7,882 bases of DNA from Clostridia bacterium (GTDB lineage: Bacteria; Bacillota_A; Clostridia; Lachnospirales; Cellulosilyticaceae): positions 1 through 7,882 of the forward strand of contig JARBTY010000174.1 of the NCBI GenBank assembly GCA_029239935.1, read 5' to 3'. The first letter of the stretch is position 1. Each line of letters starts with the position of its first letter. Positions 1 through 5,980 of the stretch are shown here, piece by piece. The notes beneath the pieces were generated by a model. That model saw nothing but the letters and a program-made list of their open reading frames with translations. It searched no databases and was not told the origin of the DNA. Made by a program: the position numbers and the translations under genes.

Positions 1-204
1 CGCTTCTTTAATCAGACTTTCAGATGTTGGTCTCTTTTTGGTTTTGTTTTTATAGGCATCTACCTGACTCATTTCAACTCTCATCTTGTTGCCAATTTTG
101 TAAGCCCCAAGTTCTCCTCTTTTAATGAGTTCATAAACAGTATTTTTAGATATTTTAAGTAGATCAGCTACTTCCTGTGCCGTTAAAACTTTATCCTCTG
201 CCAT
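1..204 (-). CDS. Excisionase/MerR-like HTH DNA-binding regulator, N-terminal part (cut by window edge)
   Basis: The first 68 codons are visible, and the frame is still open at the left edge. The product begins MAEDKVLTAQEVADLLKISK. Residues 8 to about 52 form a helix-turn-helix of the excisionase/HTH_17 type: the T-A-Q-E-V-A-D-L-L helix, the K-N-T-V-Y-E-L-I recognition helix, then a wing ending in a conserved Y-K-I-G-N-K-M-R-V strand. The ATG at 204 is supported by GAGG (214-217) nine bases upstream. It lies 67 bp downstream of modA on the same strand, with no terminator between them. In clostridia such HTH domains next to modA are often fused to a periplasmic-binding-protein-like domain that may sense molybdate or tungstate; that part would lie outside the window, so this role is inference. 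A standalone excisionase-like protein is the alternative. Confidence 0.8.
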   Translation of the reverse strand, partial: MAEDKVLTAQEVADLLKISKNTVYELIKRGELGAYKIGNKMRVEMSQVDAYKNKTKKRPTSESLIKEA

Positions 205-245
205 TATACATTGCCTCACGTTTCATTTTTTTAATACTTACTTGT

Positions 246-274
246 ATTATACACGCAAAGCATAACTTTTTCTA
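246..274 (-). promoter_or_regulatory. Possible weak promoter in front of the HTH regulator
   Basis: On the minus strand a perfect TATAAT lies at 246-251. The hexamer 17 bp upstream (269-274) is TAGAAA, only 4 of 6 to the -35 consensus, and it overlaps the last codons of modA. It could give the regulator some expression independent of modA. In DNA this AT-rich a lone TATAAT is weak evidence. Confidence 0.3.
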
Positions 275-1147
275 TTCTTTCACAGCAAATCCGTATTTTT
301 CAAAAGTTTGTTTGACTTTATCTGAACTTAAAAATTCTATAAATGCCTTTGTGTCTTCTAGGTGTGCACTATCTTTAATCGCTGCCACTGGATAAATGAC
401 TGGCTTATGGCTGCCTTCTGGTGCACTGCATATGATATTGACCTTATCTGAAACATTGGCATCTGTCGCATACACTATACCCGCATCAACTTCACCTTGT
501 TCTACCCAAGTAAGTACTGATTTTACATCTTTTCCGTATACTGATTTAGGTTTAACCTGATCTAATATCCCAAGATTGGTAAAAATCTCTTCTGAATATT
601 GTCCTACAGGTACACTCCCCGGCTCCCCAAGTCCTATTTGTTTGGCCTTATCTGTTACTAAATCTTCAAAACTCATTAAATCTGTTTTATCCTTTGGTGT
701 GATAAGTACTATCTTATTTTCAAGCAGCTCCTTTTTTGTCCCCTCTGCAACAAGTCCTTTTTCCTCTAGTGCCGTCATCTGCTTAATTGCTGCTGAAAAG
801 AACACATCTACCGGTGCGCCTTGTTCTATTTGCTGTTGGAGTGAGCCGGAGCTTCCAAAGTTAAAAACAAGGGTAACATTTGGTTTTTCTGTTTGATAAA
901 GTGCCTGTATTTCTCCCATAGCTTCTGTAAGACTCGCTGCAGCCGATACGGTCAGTTCCACTTCCTCTGCCGGTTCTTCCTTAACTTCCGGTTCTGCTGC
1001 CGGCGTTGGTGCTTCACTTGTCTCAGCCCCCGTCTGAACTTGCTGCTCTGATTCCTTTACCACAGTATTACCAGCTTCACACCCCGTCAACACCATTGTA
1101 CTTACCCACAAAATCAAACCTATTCTCTTAAACATTTTTTTCATCAT
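272..1147 (-). CDS. modA: Molybdate ABC transporter substrate-binding lipoprotein ModA
   Basis: This is a surface lipoprotein that captures molybdate (possibly tungstate) for a ModBC importer; no modB or modC lies in the window. In the longest open frame (start 1153, 293 residues) there is a basic, hydrophobic signal peptide and lipobox LTGC with Cys25. A Pro/Glu/Ala-rich low-complexity linker follows (about 33-65), then the binding domain. ModA hallmarks are VSAAASL (69-75), FGSSGSL (99-104 region), APVDVFFSA (113-121), PGSVPVGQYSEE (178-189), VDAGIVYATDA (222-232) and YPVA (254-257). The ATG at 1153 directly abuts its AAGGGG, so it is too close to be used. The ATG at 1147 (spacing 6), or the one at 1144 (spacing 9), fits better; I give 1147. 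The gene has its own promoter upstream, and an HTH regulator follows it. Family assignment is firm; the exact oxyanion is not readable from sequence. Confidence 0.93.
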   Translation of the reverse strand: MMKKMFKRIGLILWVSTMVLTGCEAGNTVVKESEQQVQTGAETSEAPTPAAEPEVKEEPAEEVELTVSAAASLTEAMGEIQALYQTEKPNVTLVFNFGSSGSLQQQIEQGAPVDVFFSAAIKQMTALEEKGLVAEGTKKELLENKIVLITPKDKTDLMSFEDLVTDKAKQIGLGEPGSVPVGQYSEEIFTNLGILDQVKPKSVYGKDVKSVLTWVEQGEVDAGIVYATDANVSDKVNIICSAPEGSHKPVIYPVAAIKDSAHLEDTKAFIEFLSSDKVKQTFEKYGFAVKE

Positions 1148-1207
1148 TCTCATCCCCTTATCATTTTAATTCCTTTTCGTAACAGTTCAATCAGTTTGAC
1201 TCGTCTT

Positions 1208-1224
1208 GTTTTGTAACGTTTTGT
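1208..1224 (-). repeat. Tandem heptamer ACAAAAC in the modA leader
   Basis: On the minus strand ACAAAAC occurs twice, separated by GTT, giving a 10-bp period, about one helical turn. The pair lies about 20-36 bases downstream of the predicted modA transcription start. Its position would suit a regulator binding site, but it may be chance in AT-rich DNA. Confidence 0.3.
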
Positions 1225-1250
1225 TTATTATCATTTATTTTTATATTTGG

Positions 1251-1279
1251 ATTATATGCCTCTTGTTTTGATTCGTCAA
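1251..1279 (-). promoter_or_regulatory. SigA-type promoter of modA
   Basis: On the minus strand TTGACG (1274-1279, 5 of 6 to consensus) and TATAAT (1251-1256, 6 of 6) are separated by exactly 17 bp. Transcription should start near 1244, giving a leader of roughly 97 nt before the modA start at 1147. It makes modA a transcription unit separate from the gntR-ABC operon upstream. Confidence 0.8.
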
Positions 1280-1380
1280 TATTCACATTATAACTTTAGC
1301 ACATTGAATAACTTTTATTAAAAAACTTACTTTTTTTCTCATTCTTTGTGTATAGAAAACAAGTGCCCCCTATTTAGACG

Positions 1381-1418
1381 CAATAAAGAGCAGGCTCACA
1401 ATAGCCTGCTCTTTATTG
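1381..1418. terminator. Strong bidirectional rho-independent terminator after the gntR-ABC operon
   Basis: The arms at 1381-1396 and 1403-1418 are a perfect 16-bp inverted repeat (right arm AGCCTGCTCTTTATTG) around a 6-nt loop. The GC-rich core AGAGCAGGCT is flanked by an A-rich left and a T-rich right end, so either strand gives a hairpin followed by CTTTATT. For the minus-strand operon it lies 80 bp past the permease stop codon and insulates modA from readthrough. Confidence 0.85.
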
Positions 1419-1497
1419 TATTTACCAATACTTCATTATTTCGGGTCATAGCAACGTACCGTAAAGAAGGGGCATCCGATTCCTTTAATCATCCTTT

Positions 1498-2172
1498 TCA
1501 TCTGAATTCTTTACGGCTGTACAAGCCGTTAGCTATGCTATATGAAATCATGTATACCAGAATGCTTACCAAAAGAATAATCAGACTCGATATATTGCTT
1601 AAGCCTTTATCCAAAATAAGCTTGATATTTGCCAATGAATTCCCCCTATCTAGAGCCCCTTCACCCCAAATACCTATCATGACGAAAACGCCTACATACA
1701 GGATAAATAGGACATACCTTACCTGTATAGCTCCAAAATACATAATGACAGGCAATATGCAGGCATGATAAATAAGCGCTGTTGCCAGTAGCATACATAA
1801 CATATTGATTATGAAACCTGGCGTATTTACAAAACCATTTTCAACCTGTGCATAAGAACTCACAATAAGCCCCAGTATAGTCAAGGTTACACTGGCAACA
1901 ATATAAATCAAACTGGTAATATATTTGGAAGAACAAAGCGCGCTTCTTTTGACCGGAAGTGATATCGCAAGTAAATTCATTTTGTTTTTTTCTTCATAGG
2001 CAAAAACGCCATAAGTCAATAAATAACCCATTATAGCCGGAATACCAAAGGCGTATACGATATTGCCTATAGGGAGAATGATAGAAAAAACAACTGCCAT
2101 AAGCACAAGTCGTTTAAGAGATGTACCAAGGTATATTAAATCCTTTTTCACTAAACTATCTATATGTTTCAT
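1498..2172 (-). CDS. ABC-2 family transporter permease (six predicted membrane segments)
   Basis: This is the membrane subunit of a probable exporter pairing with the ATPase encoded just upstream. The 224-residue product matches the usual length of ABC2_membrane_5-type permeases. I see six hydrophobic segments, at about 21-39, 40-58, 84-107, 119-140, 150-170 and 194-214. Between segments two and three lies the family-typical cytoplasmic stretch EEKNKMNLLAISLPVKR (60-76) followed by SKYI. The ATG at 2172 is preceded by GGAGGGG seven bases upstream. The gene overlaps the ATPase stop codon by 17 bp, which suggests translational coupling. By analogy to YtrA-type operons it may act in cell-envelope stress or antimicrobial peptide response, but the substrate cannot be read from the sequence. 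Confidence 0.88.
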   Translation of the reverse strand: MKHIDSLVKKDLIYLGTSLKRLVLMAVVFSIILPIGNIVYAFGIPAIMGYLLTYGVFAYEEKNKMNLLAISLPVKRSALCSSKYITSLIYIVASVTLTILGLIVSSYAQVENGFVNTPGFIINMLCMLLATALIYHACILPVIMYFGAIQVRYVLFILYVGVFVMIGIWGEGALDRGNSLANIKLILDKGLSNISSLIILLVSILVYMISYSIANGLYSRKEFR

Positions 2173-3037
2173 ACTGCATCCCCTCCCCTTTTTGCCCTAA
2201 AAATAACATAATATCCTCGATAGTAGGTGTTACATACCTAACCTCTGTTCCAAAGATTTGTTCTGCCACTTTTTTATCGCTCAGCAGTGCCTCAAAGCCT
2301 AAACTTGTTTGTCTATAGCCCAACAAATATTTTTTAATCTCTTTATCCAATAAATTTTTAGGTCCTTTAACAACCGAATAATTTCTCAGCAACTCTTCTC
2401 TTTCTTGATTAATCAGGATTTCTCCTTGCTTAATATAAACAATATAATCTGCTGCTTTTTCTAAATCTGAAGTGATGTGTGTTGAATAAAATACCGTGAC
2501 CTCTTCATTTTGCATATGCTCCATCAGCATTTCTAGTATTTCATTTCTTACCACAGGATCTAAATTAGTCGTTGGTTCATCAAGCAGTATAAGCTTTGGC
2601 CTATGAGCCAATGCCATGGCAATAGCAAACTGCTTTTTTTGCCCTGCAGAAAACTCTCCGTATTTCTTATCTATATTAATCCTGAAATTCTGCATATACT
2701 TAGTAAATAAATTTTCATCCCAATTCTTATAGAAGGGTGCAATCATATTTTTAATAACTTTTATTTTGCTCTCCTCCGGATATCCTGCTGTTTCTCCTAC
2801 ATACCCTATTTCTTCTTTAATGCTATCTGAATTTTTTCTTGTATCCATTCCAAAGATTTGAATCTTCCCCTCGTCTGCTATGAGCATATCTAGTATAAGC
2901 TTAATGGTAGTTGTTTTTCCTGCACCATTTTCTCCTATAAAACCTGTTATATACCCTTTTTTAATATCTAAACTTTGGATATCTAGTTTAAAATCTCCTA
3001 AGCTTTTTTTAACCTGATGAAATGCTATTGTATCCAT
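2156..3037 (-). CDS. ABC transporter ATP-binding protein (ABC-2 exporter type)
   Basis: This is the ATPase that powers the neighbouring ABC-2 permease. Numbered from the ATG at 3037 (293 residues): Walker A GENGAGKTT at 35-43, signature FSAGQ at 129-133 in place of LSGGQ, Walker B LILLDEP at 149-155, and the switch histidine in YSTH at 187. The usual Q-loop glutamine is not evident: the segment reads IGYVGETAGYPEE, a variation seen in this type of ATPase. The C-terminal 80 or so residues form an extra domain. A longer frame opens at 3052, but the ribosome binding site GAGGAGG (3044-3050) sits inside that extension, six bases before the ATG at 3037, so 3037 is the better start. One base separates this start from the gntR stop codon, and the ORF overlaps the permease by 17 bp. 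Confidence 0.92.
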   Translation of the reverse strand: MDTIAFHQVKKSLGDFKLDIQSLDIKKGYITGFIGENGAGKTTTIKLILDMLIADEGKIQIFGMDTRKNSDSIKEEIGYVGETAGYPEESKIKVIKNMIAPFYKNWDENLFTKYMQNFRINIDKKYGEFSAGQKKQFAIAMALAHRPKLILLDEPTTNLDPVVRNEILEMLMEHMQNEEVTVFYSTHITSDLEKAADYIVYIKQGEILINQEREELLRNYSVVKGPKNLLDKEIKKYLLGYRQTSLGFEALLSDKKVAEQIFGTEVRYVTPTIEDIMLFLGQKGEGMQYETYR

Positions 3038-3038
3038 A

Positions 3039-3413
3039 TTAGACCTCCTCATACATCATTTTTAACCGTTCACTCATTTGCTCCAATGTCATCCCGATGC
3101 TCTTTGCGGCATGGACTACTTCTTCAAGTTTATCTTCTATTTGACTAAGCTGTATTTCTTTTAAACGTTCCATATTATTAAGTGATACATACGTTCCTTT
3201 ACCAGGAGTCGTTGCAACAAAACCTTCTTGTTCCAAGTCCTCGTAAGCCCTTTTAACCGTAATAATACTGACTTTAAGCTCTTTGGCCATGCCTCTAATA
3301 GAAGGCAGCATTTCTCCTTGCTTAAGTTTTCCGTTTAAAATAAGATTTTTTATTTGACCCACAATCTGTTCATAAAGCGGCATCGCCGTATCGTTAACAA
3401 TGATAATATCCAT
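3039..3413 (-). CDS. GntR-family transcriptional regulator, YtrA type
   Basis: This is a short repressor-type regulator of about 124 residues. It has the N-terminal GntR winged helix only, followed by a short helical tail instead of a large effector domain, which is the YtrA pattern. From the ATG at 3413: PLYEQIVGQIKNLI (12-25), LPSIRGMAKEL (36-46), recognition helix VSIITVKRAYEDLE (48-61) and wing GFVATTPGKGTYV (64-76). The tail is charged and probably coiled, ending MMYEEV. A longer frame begins at a GTG at 3431, but AAGGAG (3420-3425) abuts the ATG at 3419 and lies six bases before the ATG at 3413, so I choose 3413. It is the first gene of an operon with an ABC ATPase and permease. The palindrome over its promoter suggests autorepression. 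The inducer is unknown. Confidence 0.92.
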   Translation of the reverse strand: MDIIIVNDTAMPLYEQIVGQIKNLILNGKLKQGEMLPSIRGMAKELKVSIITVKRAYEDLEQEGFVATTPGKGTYVSLNNMERLKEIQLSQIEDKLEEVVHAAKSIGMTLEQMSERLKMMYEEV

Positions 3414-3517
3414 CTTCATCTCCTTACCCACAACCTATTCACTCTCTCTAACAACCTATACGTAACTTAGAAAGTTTATCCTCTTGCTAATAAGATGCAT
3501 TTTATCACCTCGCAACA

Positions 3518-3566
3518 AAGGGTGTATTATCTGTGCATATATTATATACACAGATAATACACCCTT
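3518..3566. promoter_or_regulatory. Palindromic operator over the gntR promoter
   Basis: A perfect inverted repeat has 18-bp arms at 3518-3535 and 3549-3566 (left arm AAGGGTGTATTATCTGTG) around a 13-bp AT-only-but-one spacer. The promoter's -10 hexamer lies inside the right-hand arm and the expected transcription start falls in the spacer, so bound repressor would block initiation. From memory, the B. subtilis YtrA operator is AGTGTA-N13-TACACT; here the inner half-sites CTGTG and CACAG are also 13 bp apart. That the neighbouring GntR protein binds here is inference. Confidence 0.75.
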
Positions 3567-3582
3567 CTATTTAAACTGTCAA
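3554..3582 (-). promoter_or_regulatory. SigA promoter of the gntR-ABC operon
   Basis: On the minus strand a perfect TTGACA (3577-3582) is followed after 17 bp by TATTAT (3554-3559, 5 of 6). Transcription should begin near 3547, leaving a leader of about 134 nt. A second TATAAT (3541-3546) in the palindrome spacer has only TAGAAG upstream and is a poorer candidate. Confidence 0.85.
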
Positions 3583-3620
3583 TATTTTTTTAAATTTTAA
3601 CACAGGATATTGAAATCTAT

Positions 3621-3662
3621 AAAAAGAAGGTACATAGGCTCACGCCTCTGTACCTCCTTTTT
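3621..3662 (-). terminator. Rho-independent terminator overlapping the stop codon of the 208-residue protein gene
   Basis: Nineteen-base arms at 3621-3639 and 3644-3662 pair with two mismatches around a 4-nt loop. Read on the minus strand, the loop is GTGA, a GNRA-type tetraloop that contains the TGA stop codon. The 3' arm ends in a T-rich run (TTCTTTTTAT). The 5' arm is coding sequence and contains AAAGGAGGT, an ideal Shine-Dalgarno sequence that the hairpin would bury. Confidence 0.8.
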
Positions 3663-4266
3663 GCCAAGCATCAAACTGTTTCATAATCTCATCATATGTA
3701 TCAAGACATATTTGAGGAAGCTTTTGACCACTTGTCATTTCTTTAAAATCCATCCCTGCCTGTTCAAATCCTTTTTCTACAGCCTCTCTTAAAACCTGTA
3801 TTTTTTCAAGATCATCCCCGCCCAGTGCCTTTGCCATTTTCATAATTCTTCCAGCTACTGCTTCTACACTATAAGCACCTCCTGGTTCAATGGCTTTTTT
3901 AGCCTCTTCCGGTGTGGTTGCCAATGGCGGAATCCCTTCTTCTAAACTGCCAAAAATATCTTTAATAAGGTTTTGACCCTCTTCTGATAGTCCATAGCTA
4001 TTAGCCTGATTTCGTAAACTGATTTGCATCATTCTCTTTAGCATGTCCACCTTAGCTGCATCTTGCTGTTCTCTAAGTGCTTTGATTTGATCCGGCGTAA
4101 GTTTTTTGACTTTGTTATAAGTAACTGCATTACCTGTTTCGTCTGATTTTACAAATTGATCTTTTTCACTGCTCTGGCTTTCTTCTTGTATGTCTTTTTC
4201 CTCAGTAGTTTTATCTAGTGTCTCATATTGTGACATATACGTACTTGCTATACCTCTAATCTCCAT
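3640..4266 (-). CDS. Conserved hypothetical protein, last gene of the amino acid transporter operon
   Basis: I cannot assign a function. The 208-residue product has no signal peptide and no membrane segment, so it is probably cytosolic. Residues 1 to about 55 are polar, acidic and likely disordered. The rest looks helical, with a charged segment (KKLTPDQIKALREQQDAAK, 54-72), a Gly/Pro break (GIPPLATTPEEAKKAIEPGG, 111-130) and a tail, KLPQICLDTYDEIMKQFDAW (182-201). Its layout resembles uncharacterised proteins common in Lachnospiraceae that share a GxxLP...TxDxxxxxFD ending; this is recalled, not searched. The ATG at 4266 has GGAGG nine bases upstream. The gap to the transporter ATPase is 69 bp with no convincing terminator or promoter (a TATAAA with a poor -35 is present), so cotranscription is likely. 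The last codons form half of the terminator. Confidence 0.8.
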   Translation of the reverse strand: MEIRGIASTYMSQYETLDKTTEEKDIQEESQSSEKDQFVKSDETGNAVTYNKVKKLTPDQIKALREQQDAAKVDMLKRMMQISLRNQANSYGLSEEGQNLIKDIFGSLEEGIPPLATTPEEAKKAIEPGGAYSVEAVAGRIMKMAKALGGDDLEKIQVLREAVEKGFEQAGMDFKEMTSGQKLPQICLDTYDEIMKQFDAWQKGGTEA

Positions 4267-4335
4267 AATAATCAGCCTCCACTCTTTATTTATATTTCGG
4301 TCTATTTATTTGGAAAATGAGAGCAAATAAAAATT

Positions 4336-5058
4336 CTAGAGTACTTTACTTAAAAACATCTTAGTTCTTTCTTCTTTTGGATGATCAAATATGTCTCTTG
4401 GATTGCCTTCTTCTAATATCTTGCCTTCATCCATAAAAAGGAGCCTTGTCCCGACTTCTTTTGCAAAACCCATCTCATGGGTTACAATCATCATTGTCAT
4501 GCCATCTCGTACCAGCTCTTTAATAACCTCAAGTACTTCTTTAACCATCTCTGGGTCTAAGGCAGAAGTTGGTTCATCAAAAAGCATCACCTCTGGATTC
4601 ATGGCCAGAGACCTGGCAATGGCGATTCTTTGTTTTTGTCCCCCTGAAAGCCTGTTTGGATACTCATTTGCCTTATCTCTAAGGCCTACTTTATCAAGTA
4701 GTACATAAGCTGCTTTTTCTGCCTCTTCCTTAGATAACTTTCGCAGATTGATAGGCGCCAGAGTAATGTTGTCTAGTACCGTCATATGCGGAAAAAGATT
4801 AAAATGCTGAAATACCATCCCTACCTTTTGGCGAATACTATTGATATCTGTCTTGGGTGCGGTAACATCCACATCATCTATTAAAATTTGTCCGCCAGTC
4901 GGCATTTCCATCAGGTTAATACATCGTAAATAGGTGGATTTACCTGAGCCTGATGGTCCAATAATAACGACAACTTCTCCCTTATCTACATAATCTGTAA
5001 TCCCCTTAAGTACATTAAGGCTGCCGAAGCTTTTACATAAATTATTTATCTTAATCAT
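4336..5058 (-). CDS. Polar amino acid ABC transporter ATP-binding protein (GlnQ/HisP-like)
   Basis: This ATPase energises uptake by the neighbouring permease and binding protein. The 240-residue product is full length for the family. Walker [10 protein letters not shown] is at 34-42, Q-loop [10 protein letters not shown] at 82-91, signature LSGGQ at 137-141, Walker B VMLFDEP at 157-163, D-loop SALD just after, and the switch histidine in IVTHEMGFA at 194. The [14 protein letters not shown] and [10 protein letters not shown] stretches are characteristic of the polar amino acid group. The ATG at 5058 follows AGGAGG at eight bases, and that site overlaps the permease stop codon (TAGGAGG); the gap between the genes is 12 bp, so they are cotranscribed. 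Confidence 0.95.
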   Translation of the reverse strand: MIKINNLCKSFGSLNVLKGITDYVDKGEVVVIIGPSGSGKSTYLRCINLMEMPTGGQILIDDVDVTAPKTDINSIRQKVGMVFQHFNLFPHMTVLDNITLAPINLRKLSKEEAEKAAYVLLDKVGLRDKANEYPNRLSGGQKQRIAIARSLAMNPEVMLFDEPTSALDPEMVKEVLEVIKELVRDGMTMMIVTHEMGFAKEVGTRLLFMDEGKILEEGNPRDIFDHPKEERTKMFLSKVL

Positions 5059-5070
5059 AAGGTCTGCCTC

Positions 5071-5790
5071 CTAATTGCTTATATTAATCTTCTTTTCTAC
5101 TCTTCTCATAACCTTAGTGAAAATACCCGTTAGAACCAGATAACATACTGCTATAATCAGTAGCGGCTGAGTTGCATTCATCGTGATGCTTATCATAATA
5201 TTGCCGGCTTTCATAAGATCCATGCCCCCTATAAATCCGATAATAGCTGTTTCTTTGATAAGAATGATAAACTCACTCACAAAAGCTGGCAGCATTTGCT
5301 TAAAAGCTTGCGGCATAATAATATGGCGCATAGTATCTGTATAATTAAAACCTAAAGAACGACCTGCCTCCATTTGTCCTTTATCTATCCCCTGTATGCC
5401 CGCTCTGATAAGCTCCGCCATATAAGCGCCACTGTTAATACCAAACGCAATACCCCCTACTACAATTCTAGGAAGCTCTGATTTGGCAAATATAACATTC
5501 CACATAAAAACAATTTGTACAACAGCTGGTGTTCCTCTGATAACATCTATATAGATTTTTGCGATGCCCTTTAGTATCTTTTCTATCCACTCAAACTTTT
5601 TAGAGAACTGACTCATTTGAATGATTGCGACTACAATACCAAGAATCACCCCAATCACTAATGCAATGGCCGTGAGCCCCAGTGTCCATAACATCCCTTT
5701 GAGTACTACTATATAGAAATCCTTGTCAGCAAATATCTTATAGAAATTGATTGTTTGTTCTCCTAAAATGCCGCTTAGAAAATTTTCCAA
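5071..5790 (-). CDS. Polar amino acid ABC transporter permease, TTG start
   Basis: This is the membrane subunit of the amino acid importer, of the His/Glu/Gln/Arg permease family. The 239-residue protein has an N-terminal membrane helix at about 27-58, followed by the diagnostic RGTPAVVQ (85-92). Further hydrophobic helices cover about 89-122, 170-190 and 205-225. The EAA loop that contacts the ATPase is GQMEAGRSLGFNYTDTMRHI (138-157), followed by IMPQA. The start codon is TTG at 5790: AAGGAGG lies eight bases upstream, and the next in-frame ATG (codon 33) would remove the first membrane helix. A 190-bp gap with a hairpin separates it from the binding-protein gene upstream. Only one permease gene is present, so the pore is probably a homodimer. 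Confidence 0.93.
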   Translation of the reverse strand: MENFLSGILGEQTINFYKIFADKDFYIVVLKGMLWTLGLTAIALVIGVILGIVVAIIQMSQFSKKFEWIEKILKGIAKIYIDVIRGTPAVVQIVFMWNVIFAKSELPRIVVGGIAFGINSGAYMAELIRAGIQGIDKGQMEAGRSLGFNYTDTMRHIIMPQAFKQMLPAFVSEFIILIKETAIIGFIGGMDLMKAGNIMISITMNATQPLLIIAVCYLVLTGIFTKVMRRVEKKINISN

Positions 5791-5837
5791 GATTCCTTCC
5801 TCCTTGTATACGTTATATAATGCATTTATTCTTATTT

Positions 5838-5866
5838 ATTATAGGGTTAATCGGTTAATTAATCCA
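5838..5866 (-). promoter_or_regulatory. Possible internal promoter before the permease gene
   Basis: A perfect TATAAT at 5838-5843 (minus strand) lies just upstream of the permease. The hexamer 17 bp further up is TGGATT, only 3 of 6 to the -35 consensus. The spacer contains repeated TTAA and GGTTAAT elements that could bind a regulator. This could give the permease and ATPase some expression apart from the binding protein. Confidence 0.3.
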
Positions 5867-5890
5867 GTACTTCTATCACTTTTTTACACG

Positions 5891-5924
5891 AAATAAGGTT
5901 AAAGCCTATGCCTTAACCTTATTT
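5891..5924 (-). terminator. Intercistronic hairpin after the binding-protein gene (attenuator or mRNA stabiliser)
   Basis: Perfect 12-bp arms AAATAAGGTTAA (5891-5902) and TTAACCTTATTT (5913-5924) enclose 10 nt, and after one mismatch two more pairs can form. On the minus strand the stem is followed by a weak T run (TTATTTCGTG). It lies 57 bp after the binding-protein stop codon and 100 bp before the permease, the usual place for partial termination or 3'-end protection that keeps the binding protein in excess. Confidence 0.6.
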
Positions 5925-5930
5925 TATAAG

Positions 5931-5965
5931 TATATGAAAATATTTGTTATTTATCCTTTCATATA
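5931..5965. repeat. AT-rich inverted repeat beside the intercistronic hairpin
   Basis: TATATGAAA (5931-5939) and TTTCATATA (5957-5965) are perfect 9-bp arms around a 17-nt loop. It starts 16 bp after the binding-protein stop codon and would form a second, weaker hairpin next to the main one. Biological relevance is uncertain. Confidence 0.4.
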
Positions 5966-5980
5966 TCCAATGATTCGCTA

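Larger units (their letters stand above)
1148..1497. other. Intergenic region between modA and the ABC-2 permease
   Basis: This stretch of about 350 bp has no supportable gene. It holds, from right to left, an 80-bp permease 3' flank in which I see nothing, a 16-bp-stem bidirectional terminator, an AT-rich run, the modA promoter, a leader with a tandem heptamer, and the modA ribosome binding site AAGGGG (1154-1159). The plus-strand open frame starting at 1346 has no ribosome binding site and overlaps the permease antisense. Confidence 0.7.

Noticed and set aside
576..896. Plus-strand 106-codon open frame
   Set aside because: It is antisense to modA with a Ser-rich shadow composition and no initiation signals.
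1148..1244. Molybdenum-cofactor riboswitch in the modA leader
   Set aside because: The predicted leader is only about 97 nt, AT-rich and without the stable multi-stem fold such an element needs. A tandem repeat is all I see.
1279..1287. Single DnaA-box-like ATATTCACA next to the modA promoter
   Set aside because: One mismatch, isolated, and expected by chance in AT-rich DNA. The same holds for two one-mismatch sites inside the gntR palindrome (3533-3552).
1287..1292. Second TATAAT upstream of the modA promoter
   Set aside because: There is no acceptable -35 hexamer at 16-18 bp, whereas the promoter at 1251-1279 is nearly perfect.
1346..1768. Plus-strand open frame of 140 codons
   Set aside because: It has no ribosome binding site, includes the terminator hairpin and runs antisense through the ABC-2 permease, which has a clear family match.
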